Origin: Psococerastis gibbosa
Taxonomy: Eukaryota > Arthropoda > Insecta > Psocodea > Psocidae
Assembly (NCBI GenBank): GCA_963971405.1
Contig: OZ020489.1
Coordinates: forward strand, 18,812,290 to 18,876,289
DNA: 64,000 nt
Direction: 5' to 3'
Positions within the stretch are counted from its first letter, which is position 1; the number at the start of each line of letters is the position of its first letter. Of the stretch, positions 24,901-36,900 are shown in pieces. Position numbers and translations under genes: made by a program. Below the pieces are notes generated by a model, which worked only from the letters and a program-made list of their open reading frames with translations, searched no databases and had not been told where the DNA came from.

Positions 24901-27900
24901 ATAACTTGCTGGTATGGACGAAGAACCTGCCAACTCCTTCGATTATTGCACAATGGTCTTGTATGTGAATAAGAGCTATTTTCTTTAGCTGGAAAAGATA
25001 AGCCACTCTAGGTAGTTCGAGATTGTAGCACCTGCTTCTTAGCCTGATGGTCGTGGAAAGACGGAAAACTGGGGGCACTGTGCGACCTTGACTTAGGTAC
25101 CCGAGTGGAACGTAATGCAATGTAAGATAATAGAATCCTCCGCGGATCCACGTGGCAATCCCGGGCTCTTTACATATTTTTGCTATCTTCAATCTGAGTC
25201 ATTTATTTTTATTACTCGATTGATTTTTTGCGCCTCTTCGGCTTTTAACTCCTTACGTTCCCTTTGGCTGACCACTGTCCACTTCACTAATGGCTGGGCA
25301 CCCATGTTTTATTGTGCCATACTGAGCTCTTCTCTAGGTTTGATTCACTTCAGTAATACTCTTGATTGTGGGAGCCAAACCAAGTCTAGGTGTACCTGCA
25401 AAAAAAGGCTCATTCATGGACGATTTGCTCCCATAACCCACGATAAACTATGTCATGGGTTGTGGAAGTGGACTACCCGTCAGAAGGAAGGCATTATTGA
25501 GAGATAATCGGACACCCCCCTACGCTTGAAACACCGGAAATATCTATTGAAGAGCTATCAAAAATGTCGTATCACTCACACAAAAATCCAGCGCTATTAG
25601 GGGGATTCACTCTGCTGATAGAAAGTAGAAATAGAACTACAGTTTTTCTACGGTAGAAATAATGCCATAAGGACATGTGTTAATCGTGTCTTTCTACGGC
25701 TTTCTACTACTTGGGGAATCAAAAACAAAGCAAACGGTCGACCATATTTGTTGTTTTTATTGCTCATATTTAATTATTTAATTTTAAAAATGAGTTGTAC
25801 AAGACAAATAAATGACAAAAAACAGAAGGAAACATGTAGCAAGAGGTGGGCTGCGGAAGCTGTTAATAAGTTCCTCGAGATATTAATAGCCAAAGTACAA
25901 GAAACTTAATTTGGAGGTAAGTTGCGTGTGTTTATATCAAAATTAAATATGCTGCTTACGTTATTTGCTGTTGATACCCATCTGGAAATCGCCGAAACAT
26001 ACTAGGAATTAGGATTACAATTGACTGTTATTAACACGTAAGTTTTACGCTTAAAAAAGCCGCAGACACAACTACTTCGTTCCTTTGAAGTACGTAGGTA
26101 CTGTACTTATGCCTCATGTTTTGCATTTGTTCGGGTATTTAGGTAAATTATTCCTTAGGGCTATTCTGCAGGAAATTTGGAGTTACTGTACATTTGAATA
26201 CGGCGTTCAGTAATTTTGCTACGAATAATAATATTGGTGTGGTGCATGGATTCTATATTATTGAATGCAGTTAGGTCAACACATCACCGGTTTTTCTTTC
26301 TGTTTCAGAAACCAACCGCCCAGACAACCACAAGAAGAATGACGCCAACGACCCAATCAGAAACGAGAGCGCCTGCGCACCGAACCATACCTGCACCACA
26401 GCACCAGTCTGTCAGTCAGTTGCTACGATACCTCCGCGATACAACCTTAGAAGTATAGGTGTACCCCACTGAAGATGTCGTACGCAGTTGTTGACGAAAT
26501 GTTTGGAAGCCTACTTTGAAATCGACCACGGCCTATTAGCCCGGATTCTTGTGTCCCCTTATTAGACTCCAGCCGTGAAAGCCTTCGTTATTATATTGAA
26601 TTCAAAATGTGTCGTTCGATACAATTTAAGTGTTATTTTATTATTCTATTGTCAAATCAATAAAACATTGAACCATATTTGCTTTGTATATAGGCCTTAA
26701 TACATTAGTTATTTAATTTGCTTACATTAGTTATGATACTATTTATACGAATTGTTAATGCTGCTGGCGTAAGTCAATCATTGAAAGAGAACGAACGGTC
26801 TAGCTATAAAATACTTATAATTGACAGAGGCTGCATCATAGCTTTAAAACTGTTTCCATGAGCGCCTTCCTTTTACTGGTACTGGCTGTATTATCTTGTA
26901 CATCATGCGCTTTGATGGCATAATTTTGTTTGCATGAGTAGGAACTCTCCACAACCGTCTAAGTAGCCAATACAATGAGGCAGCTCGTGAATTTTGGCAT
27001 TGACGATTTCTCTTCTTTCCTCTTCAATTGGCCAATGCAAAACTCTCATGAAAATGTTAAACCGCACATTTCGTCGTGGACTCGTGGCTCGGAAGCACGT
27101 TGGTCCACCACTCCTTAGATTTAGGGACAGACCCAATGCAAAAGCGTACGCTATAGGCCTACCGTATTGACATGACCACAGAAATATCGTCGATGGCTTG
27201 ACTTAGTATTTCTTCCTCCTCTTCAAAATTCAAAATTCAAAATTCTCGCACATCATTGCATTGCACTTTTCCGCAAGGAAGTTGATGGCTTTCAACGTAT
27301 TTCCTAATTTAGGCATAGGTAGGTAGGTAATGAAAAATAAGTTTAAACTTAAAGTGAAAAAAACACCTGCTAAAATCAAAAACAAATTTCACGGTTAAAA
27401 ACAAAAACACAAGAACGTAGCGCCCACACCTGTTGGTAGTTCCTTGTAGTAGCCTATACAATTTCAATTTTTACCTCACAGAATGCGCCTTAAAAACTTT
27501 CTCTATTTCTACCGTTGACGGAGGTATCCTCACTCTGAGCTTTTTTTTTTAGATTTTTCTATTCCCTTTTCTATCAACAGAGTGAATCCCCCTAGTAAAT
27601 GAAACTGCCATCTCAAATAGAACTTATTAGTAAGTCCGATTGAAGTAACTATCACTCTCCAACATAAGTTATTCACGAGTGTGTCGACTGTGGGAATATT
27701 TGTTTTAGTATTAAAAAATTAATTTTTTATTAATTTACTAAGTAATAATAAATTAAAAGGTTTCAGATTTTGTAGTGTCAAATTTTCTACGGACCAAGAC
27801 GTCCTGAACGTAAAGCTTTCCAAAAATGTGGCGCTGCAATTCCTCCCTGGGGCCTCCTAGATAGAACCCCTCTGTACCGACTCCCATGTGGTCACGTTCC

Positions 27901-30900
27901 AAAACAGTCGGTCGGAGCAAATATTTTGGCCCATGTCCAAGTACCTACGGGTTAAAAACCAGCTCGCAAGCAAATACGTCAGTCTAAATCTGCGCATCAG
28001 TTTGCAACTGCGCAATTGAGTCATTGGCGACTTGCGTCCCGTTAAGGAGAGGAGGTCTTGCCATAGGCGTGGGCCGCCTCCCCCTCGATCTGCCATCCAC
28101 TTTGATGAGTTGCAAGGCATTGTGGGTGCCAGCCCGACAAGTTTGATAAATTACGCAACATTCTGAGCCATTCTCCGACAGGAGCGACTTGTGATGTCTT
28201 TTAATTAACTTGATATTATTTCCATGTTTTATGCTGAGCTTATCGTAACTGGATATTTGGGTTAATTATAAGTATTCAATATCTACCTGGTTATTGTGGT
28301 GTCGAGAGTAAAAAAGTCCAAACTTTCAAGATGTAAAGCCTGGTTTATGAAGTTCTAACAGCTGCCATAAATGCTTTACTGTTTCCCACAACACAACTTC
28401 CTAGCTGTAATTTACAATTTTATGAATATTATTTGCTTACGACTGTTTACAAGCCGGGCGAGACACTTGAACAGTGAACCTCTTTTTGACGAACTCACCC
28501 GGGGCGAACGTTGATGAGATCTCGAATCTTTCGGGGGGTGAGCAGAGTGAAGTGAAGCAGGGGTTCTCAAGAAAATTTTTCGGTGGCTCCCTAAAAAAAT
28601 GCTCAATGTATCATTGGCTCCTCATATACTTGTATTTGCGGGGGGGGGGGGGTGTTGAATACATATATTTATAGAAGGTGATTTGCGTAATGATGAAAAT
28701 ATCAAAGTTAGCCTATTGAAAACGTTTATTTTTATATTTTATTTTCATCAAAGCAATGTGCCATGGCTCACCATTTGAAGAACCCTTGTTCTGAATGTCA
28801 TCACACTCCACCATCCCGAGGTGGTATGCTGACCTTGTTCTGGAGTAGGATAGGCTGGATTCTCTAGATTTTTTTTTTTTTTCTTTTGGCTGTACGGAGT
28901 TCTAGAGAGCTTGTGTGCTCGATTCGGTGACAGTATACTGCAAGTGTTTGCTTGCCTGCTTTGCCAGCAGACAGTCGTCTTGGCATATTGGTTCCAGTGA
29001 GTGAGTCAGGTGAATTACCTCCATAATGTAACGAGTTGACGGAGCAGCCAGCCGGGCAACTTTTGTACTCGCGGTTACCGAGGCTATTGTTGGAACCACT
29101 GTGCCAACTTTAAAGCGAATATCTACTTCTCGGAAAGCCTCTTGTCTTGTCCTCCTGATACCAGTTTGGTTCAGAATCTCGTCAATGAGGTTCATTGCTA
29201 CCTTGTTGGTATTTTTTTGTAACACCACGACGAATGAATTGCTTTCGAATTATTAGGCCTATAATACTGCAGCTATTGAGTTGCATGCTGAAGGCATTAG
29301 AGAGTATATGTAAAGCAAGCGGTCCATGGATTAAACGTCAAATCTTATTCTTCTTAATATATTTTACGAAGATAGGCGATTATAATGGCAGACCCTGGCG
29401 ATTGCTGCTGTGGAAAGGGAAGTTGTGCTCTTGCCAATCCACTGCCTCAGGGTTTTCAACCAGAATGTTCTTCTGCTTCTCAGTTATTTTATCTACCCTT
29501 GGATTATAACATGCAGATGCCGGAAGGCGATATTTTTCGTTCTTCATCACATGAAGTACGTTAGTTTCAAACTGCAATTTAATTGATGGTTTAACCATGC
29601 TGACAATACCTTTCTCTGTTGCAGGACGAGAAGACCTCTCACCCCCCGGTAGCTTTAATGGCTACAGCGTGGACAGTAGCGATGCGAAGAAGAAGAAAGG
29701 TCCGGCGCCAAGGCAGCAGGAGGAACTGTGCCTCGTGTGTGGTGACCGGGCGTCCGGGTACCACTATAACGCGCTCACCTGCGAGGGTTGCAAGGGCTTC
29801 TTCAGGCGGTCCATTACCAAGAACGCCGTGTATCAGTGTAAATATGGAGACAGTTGTGAGATAGACATGTATATGCGACGCAAGTGTCAAGAGTGTCGGC
29901 TCAAAAAGTGCCTTAGTGTCGGCATGAGGCCAGAATGTAAGTCCCTACAGTTGTTTCGTTTAAAGAATGATTTTTGCAATTAGGCGGCTATTCCACTGAT
30001 CAATTTTTCTTCCATATATATCAGGGGTATTTCAATATCCGGTATTAAGCATTCTAAACCGTGTTTAATCAAGAATCCCCTTCTCGATCGTAAATTATAA
30101 CAATGGAAAGTTATTTATCACGGCACGGAAATTTATCGAACCCTGGGATTCGCCAAATCCATCGTAAATGTTAGGCCCGGTAAAAACGGACGATACTCTA
30201 GACACGCCATGTTGGAATGTCCGAGGGAAAAACATAAAATGACGTCACACACTGGCAAAAGTGCAAAAGCAGCTGCTTTTAGAGGCGCGAACCTAATATT
30301 TTCAAATTTTGTTTAGTTAATTAATTAGAGTGAGAGAACATTTTTTAACTTAGGAAAAACGTATTTAATATTAAATTAGAAACTTTTAACGATGAGTCAG
30401 TTATTTTTTCAAAAAACAAACTAGTCACTCGGGTGACCAGGTTACCTAGCAACAAAGTCTCTGTTGCTAGGTAATCTTAACTGTGACGTCACCCGCTGGC
30501 AAAAGGTAAACATAATGTTCGTGCCCCAACATTCTCATGCAGTGCATCTAAAATGCTGTGTCTAGAGTATTGTATGGTCTAAGGTTTGCAATGCTAGTTT
30601 TCACCCTATGATCATTGATCAATTTTAACATGCAGATGTTAAAATAGTCACAGAGTAAAACAAAGATATTAACGGAAAATGGACAAGTCGCGCCTTAGTA
30701 GTCTTATGGGATTTAAGCTTATTGCTGAATAATTGACCGCTGAGAGTGTACTACCTACTGCAATATATTAGCGCGGCAAAGACGAGCAAAACAAACTTTT
30801 GCGGCTTCGCCCTTTCCAATAAGTTATAAAGTTATTATTATTTTTTTTTTTTGAGCAACGCCTATTAACGAGATCTGTGAGGAAAATGTTAACCTTTTGC

Positions 30901-33900
30901 TGCAGGCGAAACAAAAACCAGGTTTTGCCTACTGTGAACTGATTTCAACAAAAGCCAAGCCATACGATTAACGGGTGAAGTGTAGGTAATTTGGATGGAC
31001 CCTCATCTGCCTCATCCCAGTCCCAGAGTTAGGTTTTTATGATGTGTCCAAGTAGGTTGTTCGACTTGGTAGGTGATCACTAGCGATAATTGTGCTAATT
31101 TGCTACATTAAGTTAGGTCGCAAGACAACGGGTCTTGCTTTTTTCCTGCTCACTCATCGTCATTCGTCATAATTTGCTTTGCGAATTAAGGCGATGCAAA
31201 GGTCATATACGAGTACCTGGAGAAATTGGAGTGGTGGCTTCAGATATTTTCACTGAACCTAGGCTACTTTGAATTAAATCAGGTATTTCTAATTATTTTG
31301 GTATGCAATATCTTGGTCTGTCCGCAGGTGTAGTACCAGAAATCCAGTGTGAGGTTAAACGAAGAGAGAAAAAAGCACAAAAAGAGAAGGGAAAGCCAAA
31401 CTCAACGACATGCTCGCCTGACTCTATTATGGTTGATCCCCCTGTTATCAAGGTAAATATTTCCAAATACCATTGAGAGGAAATCGTTGACATAGTAGGG
31501 ACACGTGGCTTCTAGCTTTTACTAAGGCCGGCGACATATTATCCTTTTTTGCCGGATGCGGCTGAGAGGGATGCGTTCTGGCGGGATGACACGGCGCTGC
31601 CACACTGTCCGGTGCGACCGCGTAAAAATAGCTGATTTTACTCTTGATCCGATCAGTCGCATGGACGCATTCAATGTGTCTCAGCACCATCCGGTCGATT
31701 GCGGTTGGCACGGTGCCACTGGAACAGTGTGACCGCGCCCATTAGACTCCATGCATTCATGCCATCCTTTCAAACCGGTCCCTTTTGGCGGGACGGTGAG
31801 AAGGGATAGTATGTCGCCGGCCTAAGGGACTATCTTGAGTTCTATTGTTTTTTTTTTTTTTTTTTTTTTTTTCAAAGGCTATCCTGGATTAATTGCCTGC
31901 TGCCGCGTTTTACTCTATTCATTGCATTAGAAAGGCGTGGTTTTAGTTGGACTCCGGCATGCCCGGGTTAGAGCTATTAGTGAGTAAGTGGAATCCCATA
32001 TTGCCACGACGTTCTACTCACCCGATCGAGATAAGTCCTAAGAGAACATGCGGAGCTAAAATAGAGTTCTGTATATTATATGAGAGATGGGACATTCGCT
32101 TCCCGCCAAAAAGATAATTGTTGAATTTCTAGGGTGACTCACCGCGTCTCCTATGACCAGCCACTGCAAAAAACGTACCAGCTGGCCCCAGTAATTTTTT
32201 TTATGCACGCTAGAATGTCCCATCTCTCCTATACAGAAATCTAAGCTAATCAAGCTCTAAATTAGGTTACATTCGCCATATCCCCTGCATTTTTAAGTCT
32301 ATAATTGGACCTCTTGGCAGCAATTAAAATTCTTAGTGCTGTCTTACGTAAGACTTTTATTTATTTTTGATAGTAAGTTGTACAAAGTTAATAAGAAGAC
32401 TATTATTATGGAAGTGTTGCGTTATTGAATAAGAGATTTCGACGGAGTTGGGGCTCCGTGCAATAATTGCAGCAACGTTAACCGCGGTACCAAAACATAT
32501 TGCTAGAGCTGGATTGTAGGCGTTGAGAACATATGTTAGATTTTCCCGCCCGGGTGCAAATAGGTACAAATTAATATTTAAAGGGTAGGATTTGTTGTTT
32601 CAGTCGGAACCGAGTTCGTGTCATCCGTCCCTAAGTGAGCGGACTCCGGTGAACGGCGTGAAGCCTATTAGTCCGGAGCAAGAGGAACTCATCCACAGAC
32701 TGGTCTACTTTCAAAATGAGTATGAACAGCCTTCGGAGGATGACCTCAAGAGGATAACGGTGAGTTGTTAAGAGCATTTCCAGTCATCGGTATTGGCCTG
32801 ATTTACCCACTGGGCTAACTGGGTGGCTGATTTTGGTGGGTGGCAAATTCTCGCTGGAGTACCAGAATTATAAGTTGACGCGTTATTTGCCTTCAGAATT
32901 TAGAGTGATGCCACTTCACACAGAGAACATTATCTCAACCCTACGCGTAAGTTCGTTCTCAATTACTTAAAATAAAAGATGAAAAAATCCCAGACTTGGT
33001 TGAGGAGGGGGGGGGGGGGCAAATTCCTAAATCAGCCCAAGTCCACCGGCTATGGTGGGAACGTGCTTGTAATTGTGCGAGTCTACGCGCCATGCGATCA
33101 AACAAGCATTAATTTACTCATTTAGGCGACTGAAGAATAGGATATGCATTCATTAAATTGTAAATTGAACTTGAAAATAAGAATAATAACTTAGGAGGAA
33201 TTTTATACTAACTTGAATATCTTAGTGTAGCCATGGCAAGTTCCAGTAAAAAGAAATGATTTCTAGTGAGGTCGTATGTAACATACCATAGGCTAGAGCT
33301 TTGACCGTGTTGTAGCCTCGTTTGTACTGTGTTAAGAGCAAACTGGAGACGCCCACTACGCGTTTTTTGTACAAAGTAGATTTTCACAAGAAATATTGAA
33401 CTCAAAAATATCCATTAAATTAGGTGCCCATTCCATTGACCGGCTAGGGCTATTTCCAACAACGGTGACGTGGTAGCAGACATTCAAGACTTGGCGTTTC
33501 CACCGACCTCGCATTGCAGAATTGACGGAAATGTTTATTTTCCTCTATGCCATAGTTAAAATTGATCAATGATCATACAGTAAAATCACAAACAAACTAA
33601 ATTTAAAAAATGGATTCATGGGATATGTTAATTACAAATATTTTAATAGATTTCTATAAAAAGAAAAACAAACATTTCCGTCAATGTCATTTGCAATCTG
33701 CAATGCGAGGTCGGTGGAAACGTTACCTAAGTCTTGAATGTCTGCTACCACGTCACCGTTGTTGGAAATAGCCCTAGCCGGTCAATGGAATGAGCGCCTT
33801 AGCAGAAATGCTCCTCTAAGTCCTCTACACTACGAAATATGACAAATGACCTTCACTAACACCATTTGGCCACAGTTCTTGAACTCACTAGACTTATTCG

Positions 33901-36900
33901 AGACTACCACACCAATCGTTTATAATACAAATTGAATTCAATAATTGTGGCCAATCTGTGTTAGAAAGAGGTATATCATGTATCAAAATACTTCTGTTCG
34001 TCCTGATGTTAGGCGGGGATTCCACCAACGTCAATAGTGATAGTAAATGTTTTTTGACGTGGTAGCAGACATTTTTAGACAGTCTAATCAAATATGTCAA
34101 GATATATCAATAGTTGAGTAGTCAATGAGGCGGTGATTCCACCAACGTCAATAGTGATAGTAATTCTTTTTGACGTGGTAGCAGACATTTTTGGACAGTC
34201 TAAAAAATTGACTACTCAACTATTGATATTTCTTGACACATTTGATTTTTACACTGTAAGGCTTTTGCCCCTTGTGATTGTCTCTGAAAAATATTCGTAG
34301 AAGAAAAAAAACTGAAATAAAAGTAGCCAGATGACAATACTAGTTTTTCCATAGACTAATGCCTCACTAGTTTCATTACTTTCCGTACTTTACGCTAGTT
34401 TTTTTTGTCCGCTGATAAATCATGTACCCACCCAATTGTTATTCAGACATTTCATAGTCTGCGTTGACGTTAATATTTTTTTTAGTTTCCTTAGATCTGA
34501 TATTGGCTGCTATGCGTGTAATTTTTACATGTTCGCTTAACTGTGCTCTAATTTCAGAACCAACCGACGGACGGGGAGGACCAGAGTGACGTGCGGTTTA
34601 GACATATAACCGAGATCTCCATTCTTACGGTCCAACTCATCGTCGAGTTCGCGAAAAGACTGCCAGGCTTTGACAAGCTTCTAAGGGAAGATCAGATAGC
34701 CTTACTTAAAGCCTGCTCAAGTGAGGTAAGTTAGAAACAACTTCATTTTGCTCAAGTCATTCAGAGAAAATGTTTAACATTAGATGTACAAGTAGTAGGA
34801 AAAGATTAGATCCTGTACGCCAACAACCAGCCGTACACCCGGGACAACTCCAGCATGGCTGGACTCTCTCCGGTCCTGTAATGGTGATGACAATGGATTT
34901 CCCCCCCCCCCCTTTTCTTTTCTCCTTCTTTTTTAAGGTCAGCATGAAAACAAGACTTTATAGTCTTATTGTTCGCCTTTTGTTTTGTTTACAATAAAGT
35001 CGTATTTTCATTTCATTTTCATTTCATTTCATTTCATTTCATGGCTGGAATGGGCGACACCATCGATGGATCTCCTCAGGTTCTGGAAGTCATGAATTTC
35101 AAAGTAATTTGGGTTCTTTTAATTATTGAAGCCAATTATATTGCGTTGTTGGTTGAAGCAGCTACAATTCATTTCAAGTCATATTTAATTGTCAGTTTTT
35201 AACACTAAATTGACTTTTGGCTGATGACATTATTTCCAAAATAAGGTATCAAGAAAAAACTGAACCCGGTGGGACTCGAACCTATGATCTATGCCTCACC
35301 GGCACCACTATGCTACGGATTTCACCGCACTCAGCTTAGACTAGATACCCTGATGGCCAACGGAAAGATTCAAATTGTTAGACAGGTTGCAGTAGCACAG
35401 TTAACACTACTACCTACGTAACTTAACAAGTCTGCGAGCTTATCTTTTTTACTTAAAGGCAAAGCCCTATTTAATTATGAATCTGAACACTAAATTGACT
35501 TTTGGTTGAAAAGGCAACCTCTTTAGGACATTACATCTGAAAGGGTATCAAGAAATAAACGGAATCCAGTGTGACTCGGGGTATCGCGTGAATCACTAAC
35601 CTAACTAGACCAGATACCTTACACAACGCCCCGATCGCGAGTAAGTTTTTTCTTGAGACCCTATTTCGGATGTAAAGCCTATTAAATTCATTTTAGACAT
35701 GAAAATAGCTTTTACAGGCTCTTAGTTGTTCAAAGTGAGTTTACATTACACTGTAAAACATATTATAAAAGATAATTTATAAAAGTTATTTGACAAAGAT
35801 CTTTGATAGTGTAATAGGCCATATTTTATAAAACATTTTTTTTATAAAATTTCTTTTATAAAATGTAATAGGTTGGCATTACATTTTATAAAAGAATTTG
35901 AAGAAGATTCCAAAATGGCGAAGTTCAGGTGGACTGTTGAAACTTTCTTTTATAAAAGACCCATTCTTCAAATATTTTATAAAATATGTTATAAAATATG
36001 TTATAAAATATGTTTTATAAAATGTTTTACAGTGTAATACGGGCCTAAGCCTTGTTTCATTGCTGGCCTCGAAGTCGAAACCAATATGCTTCTACAAACT
36101 AGGCCATGTTCAGAAAAGGCTCTCTTTGAATGAGATTTTATGACGGCAGGTGATGATGCTTCGGATGGCCCGCCGCTACGATGTCCAGTCGGATTCGATC
36201 CTGTTCGCCAACAACCAGCCGTACACTCGGGACAACTACAGCATGGCTGGCATGGGCGACACCATCGATGATCTCCTCAGGTTCTGCCGGCAGATGTACG
36301 CGATGAAGGTGGACAATGCCGAGTACGCCCTACTCACCGCCATAGTCATCTTCTCTGGTCAGTCCCTCCATCTGTTTCAATATAAATGTAGTAGCTTTTA
36401 AGGCTGGAGTTTTGAGTATTGGTCCAAGGGAAGGGGAACAAGTCTAAATACCAGCTAATTCCATGACTTGAAACCAAGTAATAGTTCTCTTAGCAATAGT
36501 GTCTTAGTAACGCCTCTTCACACCGTGCGATCGAGGGAGACCAGTCGTAACTCAAGACTGTTATTACCAACAGATGTGACTAAAGAGGTTATTACAACCA
36601 ATCAATTGCTTGGATGCGATTAATCTAAAAAAAAAAAAAAAATTATAGTATCAGTACGCTCTTCAGTTAATTAAGTTTGTTGAGCCTACTGAGGTTTTTT
36701 GTCAATTCATGTTAATTAATTTTGCAGAGCGACCATCGCTACTAGAAGAGTGGAAAGTTGAAAAGATCCAAGAGATTTATTTGGAGGCTCTCAAGGTATA
36801 TGTGGACAACCAGCGACAGCCTCGTTCAAACACCATTTTCGCCAAACTTCTTTCCGTTCTTACCGAGCTCCGAACGCTTGGTAACCAGAACTTTGAGCTC

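Larger units (their letters stand above)
25600..27592. mobile_element. PIF/Harbinger-like DNA transposon relic in EcR intron 1
   Basis: Termini GGGGGATTCACTCTG at 25600 and its reverse complement ending at 27592, about 2 kb apart, each next to TA. Inside, the minus strand at 26903-27136 reads [13 protein letters not shown] and [11 protein letters not shown], resembling the Harbinger transposase around its first catalytic aspartate. The plus strand at 25790-25909 has a small frame with [15 protein letters not shown], which may be the Myb/SANT-like partner. Other material (26280-26600) may be a nested insertion. Confidence 0.65.
18980..29624. other. EcR intron 1 (10.6 kb)
   Basis: Contains a hAT-like MITE (21033-21174), a diverged tandem repeat (23690-24330), a Harbinger-like relic (25600-27592) and a LINE tail close to the acceptor (29370-29570). 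I looked for a B1-type exon with the KRRW motif and did not find one. Confidence 0.75.

Noticed and set aside
26469..26498. CTGAAGA ... GAAA resembling a hammerhead ribozyme core in the Harbinger-like relic
   Set aside because: The bases next to the core do not pair to form stem II, and I found no convincing stem I or III. The sequence more likely belongs to a retroelement 3' end.
34804..35085. A working mutually exclusive exon 6 of EcR
   Set aside because: In-frame stop, frameshift, no splice sites and a large insertion rule out coding use.
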